From positions 62,001 to 126,000 of the forward strand of contig DASPIW010000033.1 in the NCBI GenBank assembly GCA_035628915.1: DNA of 64,000 nt. The letters run 5' to 3'. Below, in pieces: positions 34,415-42,203 of this stretch. The notes under the pieces are model-generated. The model had not been told where the DNA came from. It made no database searches and saw nothing but the letters and a program-made list of their open reading frames with translations. Made by a program: the position numbers and the translations under genes. The stretch comes from JARBUG01 sp035628915. GTDB taxonomy: Bacteria; Bacillota; Sulfobacillia; Symbiobacteriales; Symbiobacteriaceae. How positions within the stretch are numbered: position 1 is the first letter of the stretch; the number at the start of each line of letters is the position of its first letter.

Positions 34415-35538
34415 ACCTGAAGATTGACCGACTGAACACTTTCGGTGATGCACTAGACACCTGGGAGCGGCTGCTGGCAGCAGACTCAAACCCTACGTTT
34501 TTCTCCACGCCAGCCTGGCTGCAAACCTGGTGGGACCATCACCACGACGGTCATGAGCTCCTTCTGCTCAGGATTCAGAGGGACGGAATCCCTGCGGGCT
34601 TTGCACCGCTCATGCTTGCCCCGATTCCGGGAGGGCGCTCAGTCCAGTTCCTGGGCTCAGGCCTCTCTGACTACGCCGAAATTCTCGTGGACGAATCTGT
34701 GGCTGACAGACGTTCGGTCATATTTGCATTGATGGATTACCTGGCGGACAGCTTCCGCGACGCGCTCTATGATTTTCAGGAGATCCCCTCAGTGAGCCCC
34801 ACGCTGGCGATCCTGCAAGAGTGGGCGGCGAAACGAAGGGTACGGTCCAGCGCTGCACCGCAGGACGTGTGCCCGACTGTCGCGTTGCCGGAGACAACCG
34901 AACAGTATCACAAACAGCTCAAGAAAAGCTTTCTGGCCGATATTCGGCGGGGCGAACGGCGCTTGCGGGAGCGGGGCGAGGTCGTCATCGTTGACCACAT
35001 CACCCCGTCGGACGGCGATTGGACAACCCTCAAGGATGAGATGTCAGACCTGCAGAGCCAGCGCATGCGGACAAAGGGCGAAGTGCCCATGTGGCAAGGG
35101 CCGCTAGGCCTGTTTGTAAAAGATGTACTCGCCGCCACCAACGCCACAGGGCAGTTGCGACTGACCGGCCTGTACCTGGACGGAAGATTGATTGCGTACG
35201 AACTGTGCTTCTTACACAGGACCACAATTTATGCTTGGAGCCGGGCTTTCGACGAGGAGCACCGCAACACCGGCCCTGGCAAGACTGCTCTTCTGCACCT
35301 GCTTGAGAGTGGAATTGCACAGGGGTACCGCACGTTCGATCTTCTGCGGGGAGAAGAACCCTACAAGGAGTTGTGGACGAACAGCCTCGTGCAAAACCTG
35401 CGGTTCATGTTTGTCGTCCATCCGTCACCGGGTGCGTGGTTCGCTTTCAACTATCGGACTTCGTGGAAGAGAAAGTTCCAGGAGTTCGCTGTCTTGCGCC
35501 GGCTGAACCGGTTCCTGAAGTCCGGGCGGGGAGGCTGA
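34411..35538 (+). CDS. CelD/BcsL-type GNAT acyltransferase
   Basis: A 375-residue cytoplasmic protein with the double-GNAT layout seen in CelD-type proteins, which are linked to acylation of exopolysaccharides. Recognisable marks are NPTFFSTPAWLQTWWDHH near the N-terminus, the basic KQLKKSFLADIRRGERRLRERG linker helix (core SFLADIRRGERRL) and the C-terminal FDLLRGEEPYKELW. The start TTG 34411 overlaps the deacetylase stop (TTGA). Pairing with a deacetylase suggests that sugars are deacetylated and re-acylated in one pathway; this is inference. Confidence 0.82.
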   Translation: MNLKIDRLNTFGDALDTWERLLAADSNPTFFSTPAWLQTWWDHHHDGHELLLLRIQRDGIPAGFAPLMLAPIPGGRSVQFLGSGLSDYAEILVDESVADRRSVIFALMDYLADSFRDALYDFQEIPSVSPTLAILQEWAAKRRVRSSAAPQDVCPTVALPETTEQYHKQLKKSFLADIRRGERRLRERGEVVIVDHITPSDGDWTTLKDEMSDLQSQRMRTKGEVPMWQGPLGLFVKDVLAATNATGQLRLTGLYLDGRLIAYELCFLHRTTIYAWSRAFDEEHRNTGPGKTALLHLLESGIAQGYRTFDLLRGEEPYKELWTNSLVQNLRFMFVVHPSPGAWFAFNYRTSWKRKFQEFAVLRRLNRFLKSGRGG

Positions 35539-35541
35539 CCC

Positions 35542-36183
35542 ATGGGGACCGTGAAACGATGGCAGGAATATGCCAGGCAGTATGGCGTTGCAGGCCTCAT
35601 GCGTCACCTGGGCGCCCGGGTCATTCGACCGGTGTGGGAGCGGGCCTCCGCGCAGATCCTCGTCATGCAGCCGCCCGTTCCCGTACGGGGAGCAAAGATT
35701 CCACTGGACATCAGGGTGTTGCGGCCTGACGAGGCTGCGAAGACAGCCTTAATTCGCCCGGGTTGGGAGGACCGCTGGTCCGGTGGCGATACCTGCTATG
35801 GCGCCTGGGTAAACGGGGTATGTATCCACCATTCCTGGGTTACCTCACGTAACTCGCTGATCGGTGAAGTCCACGGGTGGCTGAAAGTAGGCCCGGGCGA
35901 GGCTTATGTATACGATTGCTACACCTCGGCCAGTTGGCGGGGCCAGGGAGTCTTCCCTGCGGTCTTGTCGCATATTGGGCGGACGCTCTCGGCAGCTGGC
36001 GCCGCTCGCATTTGGATCGCGGTAGAACACGAGAATCGCTCATCCATAAGGGCAATCGAACGGGCCGGTTTTGCCCTGGCCGGCGAAGTCATTTACCATC
36101 GCCATGGGACCAACTCCCGGGTAGAAGTCAAGCGCCAGCCTGACGTACCCCAGTTTGGCTTTTCCACAGGGAGTACCGGGTAA
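35542..36183 (+). CDS. GNAT-family N-acetyltransferase
   Basis: A 213-residue protein. The acetyl-CoA pyrophosphate loop is degenerate but recognisable in SASWRGQGVFPAVL, followed by the GNAT strand-helix EHENRSSIRAIERAGFALAGEV. The N-terminal 45 residues are an amphipathic extension (YARQYGVAGLMRHLGARVIRP-like). It starts three bases after the CelD-type gene. The acceptor is unknown; surface sugar is likely from context. Confidence 0.8.
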   Translation: MGTVKRWQEYARQYGVAGLMRHLGARVIRPVWERASAQILVMQPPVPVRGAKIPLDIRVLRPDEAAKTALIRPGWEDRWSGGDTCYGAWVNGVCIHHSWVTSRNSLIGEVHGWLKVGPGEAYVYDCYTSASWRGQGVFPAVLSHIGRTLSAAGAARIWIAVEHENRSSIRAIERAGFALAGEVIYHRHGTNSRVEVKRQPDVPQFGFSTGSTG

Positions 36184-36251
36184 CCCCGGTCTCTTCTGTT
36201 ATGTGGCACCACCCGCGGGCATAGGGCTGTAAGCGGGGGGTGAATGGAACC

Positions 36252-37136
36252 ATGCCTGACGAAGTGATCTACTTTGTAAGCGATACCCACCTCGGCGACG
36301 GTACCGGGGCTGATCGTTTCCGATACCCGGATCAGCTAATGGGATTGCTCAGGAAGATCCAGTCGGAGCCTGAAGCCCACCTCGTCCTACTTGGTGACTT
36401 CATGGAGCTATGGGCAACGTCCCTGGAGCCTGTCCTGATCAAACACGCCCCCATCTTCTTCATGCTGGGTCAACTGGCCGCCACTCACCCGATCACCTAT
36501 GTGGTTGGGAATCACGATTGCCTGCCGTGGTACTACTTCGTCGGGCAGGGCACAGGCACAATTCGCATTGTCGAGGAGTACACGCCGGCGCGCAGCGCTC
36601 TGCTGGCCCTCCATGGGCACCAGTTCGACCCTTTCAATCAGATCAACATAACGGGGGGGCATGTGAAGGTCCCTTGGACCCGCCGGCTGGTTCAGGCTGT
36701 GGGTTTTATCGGGCGCTTCGGCGGTGACAAGGCGGGAGATGCCGTAGCTGACGCGGGCACTGCCCTGGAGAAAGCAGCCACGACTCTGGAGGCTTTTCTG
36801 CCGGATTGGGACCCGACGGCGCACCGGAATATGAGTTCCTTCCTGTCACAGGCCCGCAGGGTACTGGAGCACGAGTCCCCGGGAGAACGCGGCTACCCTG
36901 CCGGTGAGCGAGTCTACGAGGAAGCCGCGGGAAACCTCATGCGCCGGGGCGCCAGACTTGTGGTAATGGGCCACACCCATCACCCTCTAGTTCGCCGGTT
37001 CGGGAATCGGACGTACGTGAACACAGGTTCCTGGGTCTGGGACCGATATCCGCCGACGTATGCACGCTATAGCCGGGGGCAGTTGGAGCTTCTGGAAGCT
37101 AACACACACAAGCCATACGCACCCCCGTCTGCATAA
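36252..37136 (+). CDS. Metallophosphoesterase, UDP-2,3-diacylglucosamine hydrolase-like
   Basis: A 294-residue calcineurin-type phosphoesterase. Two-metal motifs in order: SDTHLGD, LGDFMELW, GNHDCLPW, HGHQFDPFN and GHTHHPLV. The GDFMELW and HGHQFDP forms resemble LpxH-like enzymes, although no lipid A is expected in this organism, so a related sugar-nucleotide or lipid-linked pyrophosphate is more likely. The start ATG 36252 lies eight bases after GGGGGGTGA. It is the last gene of the four-gene surface cassette and ends at a bidirectional terminator. Confidence 0.87.
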   Translation: MPDEVIYFVSDTHLGDGTGADRFRYPDQLMGLLRKIQSEPEAHLVLLGDFMELWATSLEPVLIKHAPIFFMLGQLAATHPITYVVGNHDCLPWYYFVGQGTGTIRIVEEYTPARSALLALHGHQFDPFNQINITGGHVKVPWTRRLVQAVGFIGRFGGDKAGDAVADAGTALEKAATTLEAFLPDWDPTAHRNMSSFLSQARRVLEHESPGERGYPAGERVYEEAAGNLMRRGARLVVMGHTHHPLVRRFGNRTYVNTGSWVWDRYPPTYARYSRGQLELLEANTHKPYAPPSA

Positions 37137-37138
37137 AG

Positions 37139-37175
37139 AAAGACACGCCCTCGTTGCTACGAAGGGCGTGTCTTT
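37139..37175. terminator. Bidirectional terminator between metallophosphoesterase and ctp genes
   Basis: AAAGACACGCCC/GGGCGTGTCTTT, a 12-bp perfect stem with a 13-base loop, flanked by A and T runs so that it can work on both strands. Confidence 0.88.
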
Positions 37176-37185
37176 CGCCTGACAC

Positions 37186-38580
37186 CTAGTTCTTTACCTT
37201 AGCTCGGGCCAGTTCCAGGGCCTTCTCAAGCTGCAGGTCTTTCTGCACGGCTTCTTTGGCATGGGCGGACACTTTTGCATTGAGGATCTGAACAAACTGC
37301 TCGCTAATGAGGGGGTCTGTGCTGAGGCCGTTTTCCTCGGCAAAGTTCGTGGCCGCATCCACGGTATTGATGCCGAAGTAACCGCTGGTCTCGGGATGAT
37401 ACCCGAGGCCTTGCAACCGATATTGCAGGTTCAGTACTTCCAGGCTGGCAGAATTGGGCAGCATCAGTTGCTTCAGTTCCAGCGGGGCGATCCGCTCTGC
37501 GTCTGCCTTAGGATTCTCGACCACGTAGTCGGGGGTCAGGCCAATGTGGTGCACATGTCGCTCCTTCGCAGTCAGGTACTCGGCCACCGTCACTTTGATG
37601 CCGCCGCCGCCGGAGAGGGAAAGAATCTGCTGCACCGTACCCTTGCCGAATGTCTTGATGCCCACCAGTGGTGCAGCACCGACATCCTGAAGGGCTCCGG
37701 CCAGTATCTCTGAAGCCGATGCTGTCCCGTTATCAACGAGAACGACGGTCGGCAGATCAATCAGGCGTCCCGAACTGTTGGTGACTGTTTTTCCTGATTT
37801 CCCGACTTCCCAGAGCACGGGCTCGCCCTTGGGCACGTATGCGCTGGCAATATCGACAGCGGCGTTCAAGTATCCGCCGCCGTTCTGGCGCAGGTCCAGG
37901 ACCATGGCCTTGGCGCCCTGACTCTTCAGGGCGTCAACGCCGGCATAGAAGCTCTTCACTGCATCGTCGCCGAACGAGGCGAGTTGGAGGTACCCCACCT
38001 CCGTGTCCAGCATCTTTGTTTCGACCTCAGGAATGCTGATTTGGGCGCGTATGATGGTAACGGTGAACGTCCTTTTCTCCGAAGGGCGCTCGATCTTGAG
38101 CGTGACCGTGGTGCCGGCCTCGCCACGGATCAGGCTCACAGCCTTCTCAGTAGTGGAACCGACCAGAGGCGTGCCGTTCGCCTCCAAAATGCGGTCACCG
38201 CTCTGTAAGCCGGCTTTCTCGGCGGGAGTCCCTTTGATCGGAGATGCAATGACGACGTAACTGCCGTCCTGTTCCAGGTAAGCGCCGATGCCACTGAATG
38301 AACCGTTCAGGCTGTCCAGGAAGTCCCCGTACTCCTGGTCAGAGAAATAGTTCGTATAGGGGTCACCCAGCGCCTCAAGACCACCTTTGATCGCCCCGGT
38401 GGTGTACTTTTCGACATCCGCTCCGTCCTTGTTCCAGGCGGCCACTACCTCATATACACTGCGAATCCGCCCAAACATCTGGTCCTTCGGATCAGATGCA
38501 ATGGCGGCACCCACCGTCGTCCCCAAGACGAGCACGGTACTCAGGGCTGCCAGCAGTATTCGGCTTCTTTTTTGAAACAC
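37186..38580 (-). CDS. ctpA: C-terminal processing protease (S41) with PDZ and peptidoglycan-binding domains
   Basis: A 464-residue exported protease. Signal peptide about 1-28; PDZ domain about 95-165 (GIGAYLEQ...GDRILEANG); S41 core with S288 (NGTASASEI), K313 (TFGKGTVQ) and Q317, at the same spacing as CtpB of B. subtilis. A C-terminal peptidoglycan-binding repeat covers about 365-425 (LQYRLQGLGYHPETSGYFG), then a charged helix. CtpB cleaves SpoIVFA in sporulation; CtpA-type proteins with this wall-binding repeat act more generally. Which role applies is not decided by sequence. Confidence 0.93.
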   Translation of the reverse strand: MFQKRSRILLAALSTVLVLGTTVGAAIASDPKDQMFGRIRSVYEVVAAWNKDGADVEKYTTGAIKGGLEALGDPYTNYFSDQEYGDFLDSLNGSFSGIGAYLEQDGSYVVIASPIKGTPAEKAGLQSGDRILEANGTPLVGSTTEKAVSLIRGEAGTTVTLKIERPSEKRTFTVTIIRAQISIPEVETKMLDTEVGYLQLASFGDDAVKSFYAGVDALKSQGAKAMVLDLRQNGGGYLNAAVDIASAYVPKGEPVLWEVGKSGKTVTNSSGRLIDLPTVVLVDNGTASASEILAGALQDVGAAPLVGIKTFGKGTVQQILSLSGGGGIKVTVAEYLTAKERHVHHIGLTPDYVVENPKADAERIAPLELKQLMLPNSASLEVLNLQYRLQGLGYHPETSGYFGINTVDAATNFAEENGLSTDPLISEQFVQILNAKVSAHAKEAVQKDLQLEKALELARAKVKN

Positions 38581-38604
38581 CGGATAACCCCCTATAAAAA
38601 GAAT

Positions 38605-38623
38605 CGGGGGACGTTAGCCCCCG
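38605..38623 (-). terminator. Terminator of the gene at 38635
   Basis: CGGGGG/CCCCCG stem followed on the minus strand by ATTCTTTTTATAGG, placed between the unknown gene and the ctp protease gene. Confidence 0.78.
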
Positions 38624-38634
38624 TAATTGAAGCC

Positions 38635-39168
38635 CTATTTATTCGACGCTACCAACATCGATTCGGCTTCGGCAAAAGCTACATCCGGCGTTTGCCCCCG
38701 AACCAGGATGACATTCACAAAGTGGGCTGCCTGCCGTTCATTCCAGGATCGAGGTTCGAAGACGACACTGCCGCCTACGAGCGGAACGCTGACAGCCATC
38801 TTGAGTTCACCAGTGCCGGCTTCAGCTATTTGAAGGAGTCCGTCGTAGGCTTCGAATTGGATCTTTGTACCAGTGTAGCGCTTCGCTACGGTATAAAGTT
38901 TTTCGGCGTCGGCCCGTTTGAGGCGTGCGGCTACATCGCCGAATGGTACGATCCGGACGATGCCTTCCTTCAGTTTCTTATCTTCCCAGACGCGATAGTA
39001 GCGGACGCCCTCACGCATCCAGGTAAAGAAGCAGAAACTGGCGGGGTCCAGACCTTCTTTCGTCAACCGCTGCCTGGCTTCCTCCAAGGACTGCACTGTA
39101 AATAACTGGTCAGCCTCGGAGTAGTTCCCGACCTCCTGGGTGTCAATCTTCCGCAGTGAGCGGCGCAT
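38635..39168 (-). CDS. Unknown soluble protein
   Basis: A 177-residue protein with no signal peptide, membrane helix or motif that I recognise. It is a mix of charged helix and strand. GAGAGGGGGG stands before ATG 39168. It precedes the ctp protease on the same strand but is separated from it by a terminator. A TTGTCGAA sequence resembling a Spo0A box lies about 30 bases upstream (39195-39202). Confidence 0.75.
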   Translation of the reverse strand: MRRSLRKIDTQEVGNYSEADQLFTVQSLEEARQRLTKEGLDPASFCFFTWMREGVRYYRVWEDKKLKEGIVRIVPFGDVAARLKRADAEKLYTVAKRYTGTKIQFEAYDGLLQIAEAGTGELKMAVSVPLVGGSVVFEPRSWNERQAAHFVNVILVRGQTPDVAFAEAESMLVASNK

Positions 39169-39334
39169 ATCGCGCCCCCCTCTCTTTTTCGGAATTGTCG
39201 AATGGTCAATTTGAGTACCGGTATATATTATCCCCTAAAATGGATGAAAAGTAAACTACCTTCCCTTCCATTCCTGTCCATCACGGGCAATTAAGTTCAT
39301 ATGTGTTGTCCATATCTTAACGATGCCCGATTCG

Positions 39335-39363
39335 TTGACGTTAAACAGTTCGGGTCGCATAAT
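39335..39363 (+). promoter_or_regulatory. Predicted promoter of the TPR lipoprotein gene
   Basis: TTGACG (39335-39340), a 17-base spacer and CATAAT (39358-39363), about 43 bases before ATG 39406. Confidence 0.6.
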
Positions 39364-39405
39364 ACTATGTGCGCATATGTTAAAGAAAGTGCAGGTGGTT
39401 CGACG

Positions 39406-40023
39406 ATGTTGGCTCGTAAGCGTATCTCCCTGGCCGCCGCCCTGCTAATCAGCGTGATGCTCCTTACCGCGTGTTCGGGAAGGCAAGCCGAACCCACCCA
39501 GGAGGTCAAGTCGGCAAAGACGCGGCCTGCCCTGGTCGTTCCGAAGACCTTCGCCAGCGAGGACGAGAAACTTAACTTCGCCGTCAAGGCTGTCGAAGAC
39601 CGCTATTACGCTGAGGCTGCCCCGCTGCTCCAGGAAATCACCGCTTCGAGGCCCGAGGCAGCCGTCTACACGCACCTCGGGACGGCGAAGTACAACCTGA
39701 ACGATACTGCGGGCGCCATTGAAGCTTGGTCAAAGGCTGCGGAGATGAAGCCGGAACTGAAGGCCGAAATGCGGAATTACGTCGGTAACGCCCTTCGGGA
39801 TGCCAAACGCCTTGATGAGGCTGAGGCCGCCTATCGCGAGGCTCTTCAGCTGGATCCCACTGGTTGGCAGGCGGCCACCAACCTCGCCACCATGTTGCGT
39901 ACGAACGGGAAGGTCGAGCAGGCCATCGCCGTTCTGGAGGAGGTCGCCCGCACGAACGGCCACGTAAAGCCCCTTCAGGATCTACTCGCGTCGCTGAAAT
40001 CCTCCGTCAGGGCCGGGTCCTGA
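39406..40023 (+). CDS. TPR-repeat lipoprotein
   Basis: A 205-residue exported lipoprotein. The signal peptide ends in the lipobox LLTAC, giving a lipidated Cys around residue 23. Three or so TPR-like helical repeats follow, for example AVYTHLGTAKYNLNDTAGAIEAW, here cited by its core AKYNLNDTAGAIEAW, and LDEAEAAYREALQLDP. TPR proteins scaffold partners; none is identifiable. The start ATG 39406 is preferred because a longer upstream frame would bury the signal peptide. A strong terminator follows. Confidence 0.87.
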   Translation: MLARKRISLAAALLISVMLLTACSGRQAEPTQEVKSAKTRPALVVPKTFASEDEKLNFAVKAVEDRYYAEAAPLLQEITASRPEAAVYTHLGTAKYNLNDTAGAIEAWSKAAEMKPELKAEMRNYVGNALRDAKRLDEAEAAYREALQLDPTGWQAATNLATMLRTNGKVEQAIAVLEEVARTNGHVKPLQDLLASLKSSVRAGS

Positions 40024-40047
40024 TTGATAAGGGGAGTTCAATAGTGA

Positions 40048-40089
40048 AAAGCCGAAGAACCACTCCCCGCGGAGTGGTTCTTCGGCTTT
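40048..40089 (+). terminator. Terminator of the TPR lipoprotein gene
   Basis: A 19-bp perfect stem (AAAGCCGAAGAACCACTCC with its complement) closes a CCGC loop and ends in TTT. The A-rich 5' flank means it could also act on the other strand. Confidence 0.9.
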
Positions 40090-40176
40090 CGATCTATTCG
40101 CCACTAGAAAAGGAACAAGAGGTATTACCCATACGTACTTAAAGGTAGAGGGATCGACACAAGGAGGCACATCACG

Positions 40177-42072
40177 ATGTCCTTATCTGCCCCCCTGAAC
40201 CTGATGTGGAGACAGGAAAGCAGCCTCGCGACGGCGGTCCTGGGACAGGACAAGCTGTACGGCATCACACCTGACGGTTCTCTGGTTGCCAGAAACCTTG
40301 CAGATGGGATGCAGCTGTGGGCTGGATCCAGTCGGTATGTTCCTGGTTACCTTACCCGTCAGGGTTCTAGGCTCTTTGCGTATCGTTTAGGGGAAGGTTT
40401 CGGTTACGTCGATGACATCGGCGCCTCGGCGACAGAACGGCTGGCGGTCAGCTTTGGCGCTACAGCCGATGCCGACCTGTCAGCGCCGGTAGTCGATGAC
40501 CGTATGGTCTACTTGGCTGTCAACCAGGGGCTATATGCGATTGACCAGGATCGCGGACTCCTGTTCGGGACTGCCTTGGGCGCGGGCACCCCCTGTACGG
40601 TCACCTTAGTTGGACCGAGAGACATTCTGGTCATCAATGGTGCCGGGATTCCTACTCGCTATCGGGTAACCGCCGAATCCTTTGAGCTTGTGTGGACCGG
40701 TCGCCCGCACAACCAGGCCCCTTCGTTGGTTCAGCATCCGCACGTCATCGCGGGAGCCCGGGTGATCATCAGCACCGGAAGCACGATCGTTGCCTACAAC
40801 CTGACGGATGGAACGATTGCATGGCAACGGCCCGATACTCCGGTCGGGGCAATGGTAACCGACGGGGAGACCGTTTACTCCGCCTACTACGGCGCCTCAA
40901 TTTCCGCTACCCGGGCTTCCGACGGAGCAGGCCTGTGGCATCGTCAGTACATTTACGATCCCGCCGTCGGACGAGACCACGGCCTTGCGCTGAGCGGTGG
41001 CTATCTGTTCTATGGATGTACGATGAGAGTAAACCCGGACGGAGCACTCCTGCTGGCAATCAACCGCACCGATGGGACATATGGTTGGGTTTCCCGCTCC
41101 GCCAACTCGCCCTGGGGTGGCGGGATTCCGGTAACGAACGGAGAACGGATGCTTGTCTATGGTGGCGCACATACAGCGGCCCTCGCTTCCCCGTCGTCCT
41201 CGCCGCGGACATCGGCTGATGACATTCAGGTTACTCCGGTTCCGCTGCGGGGCCCGGCTTCCAGCTTTGGCAGCGGCGCAGTCAGGATAAACTTGCAGTC
41301 TGAAGCTCGTGTATCCGTTGCCGCTTACCGCGAACGAACCGGGGTCAGTACCCTGATGGTGAACAAAGTAAACTGGTCACCGGGCGCCCACGAAATCACG
41401 TGGAACCCCGCCGGATCAACCGGGTTCAGCGACGTGAATCAGTTCGGCCATGTCCTGGTCGATATTGAGGAAGCGTCCGGAGCCCGGTACACACTGACGA
41501 AACTGATCCCCGTGAACACCTTTCCGGACATCATCAAGCACTGGGCCAGGTTCAACGTCGAGATCATGGTCTTCAACCGCTACGTCAGCGGGTATCCGGA
41601 TCAGTTGTTCCGTCCCGATAATCTCGTCACTCGAGCGGAGAGCAGCACAATCATCGCGAAGACCCTCGGCCTGGAAGCGCCCAGCCCGGAGTTCCGCACC
41701 GCCTTCACTGACATTGCCGGGCACTGGGCGCGGAACCACATCATGGCTCTCGAAGAACGCGGTGTTGTGGGTGGTTTTGCTGAACCCGACGGCACTTTCA
41801 CCTTCCGCCCTGATTTGCAAATGACCAGAGGCCAGGAGGCTCGGATTCTGGTCAGAGCATATGCCATTCCCCCGGCCCCGGAGGGCTTCGAGTCGAAATT
41901 CACAGACATGAGCGGTCACTGGGCGCGCCTGGACGTGCTTGCACTTGAAGCAGCGGGCTATGTGGCAGGTTACCAGGAGGCAGACGGCACCTTTACCTAT
42001 CGGCCGGAGCAAAACCTCACCCGGGCTGAACTCTGCACACTTGTGGTACGCATCCGCCAGCTTAGTCGTTAA
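40177..42072 (+). CDS. Beta-propeller protein with three C-terminal SLH repeats, no visible signal peptide
   Basis: A 631-residue protein. Residues ~1-340 look like a PQQ/WD-type propeller, with repeated units such as DKLYGITPDGSLVARNLADG and TIVAYNLTDGTIAWQRP. A FlgD-like Ig segment follows (GAHEITWNPAGS, about 405-450). Three SLH repeats end the protein (about 448-631; HWARFNVEIMVFNRYVSGYPDQLFRPDN and two more HWAR units). SLH proteins are normally exported, but the start MSLSAPLNLMWRQESS has no hydrophobic core. AAGGAGG before ATG 40177 is strong, and I found no convincing upstream extension. Confidence 0.85.
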   Translation: MSLSAPLNLMWRQESSLATAVLGQDKLYGITPDGSLVARNLADGMQLWAGSSRYVPGYLTRQGSRLFAYRLGEGFGYVDDIGASATERLAVSFGATADADLSAPVVDDRMVYLAVNQGLYAIDQDRGLLFGTALGAGTPCTVTLVGPRDILVINGAGIPTRYRVTAESFELVWTGRPHNQAPSLVQHPHVIAGARVIISTGSTIVAYNLTDGTIAWQRPDTPVGAMVTDGETVYSAYYGASISATRASDGAGLWHRQYIYDPAVGRDHGLALSGGYLFYGCTMRVNPDGALLLAINRTDGTYGWVSRSANSPWGGGIPVTNGERMLVYGGAHTAALASPSSSPRTSADDIQVTPVPLRGPASSFGSGAVRINLQSEARVSVAAYRERTGVSTLMVNKVNWSPGAHEITWNPAGSTGFSDVNQFGHVLVDIEEASGARYTLTKLIPVNTFPDIIKHWARFNVEIMVFNRYVSGYPDQLFRPDNLVTRAESSTIIAKTLGLEAPSPEFRTAFTDIAGHWARNHIMALEERGVVGGFAEPDGTFTFRPDLQMTRGQEARILVRAYAIPPAPEGFESKFTDMSGHWARLDVLALEAAGYVAGYQEADGTFTYRPEQNLTRAELCTLVVRIRQLSR

Positions 42073-42203
42073 GGGGCTTACACACTGGAGCATCGAGATA
42101 CTTCTGCAACCGGACTGGAAGGGTTACCGTCCAATCTCATGGAACTGTTCTGGTGAATGAAACTTTCACCCAGGTCAGAGTCATGGCGAAAGGAGGTTCC
42201 CCT

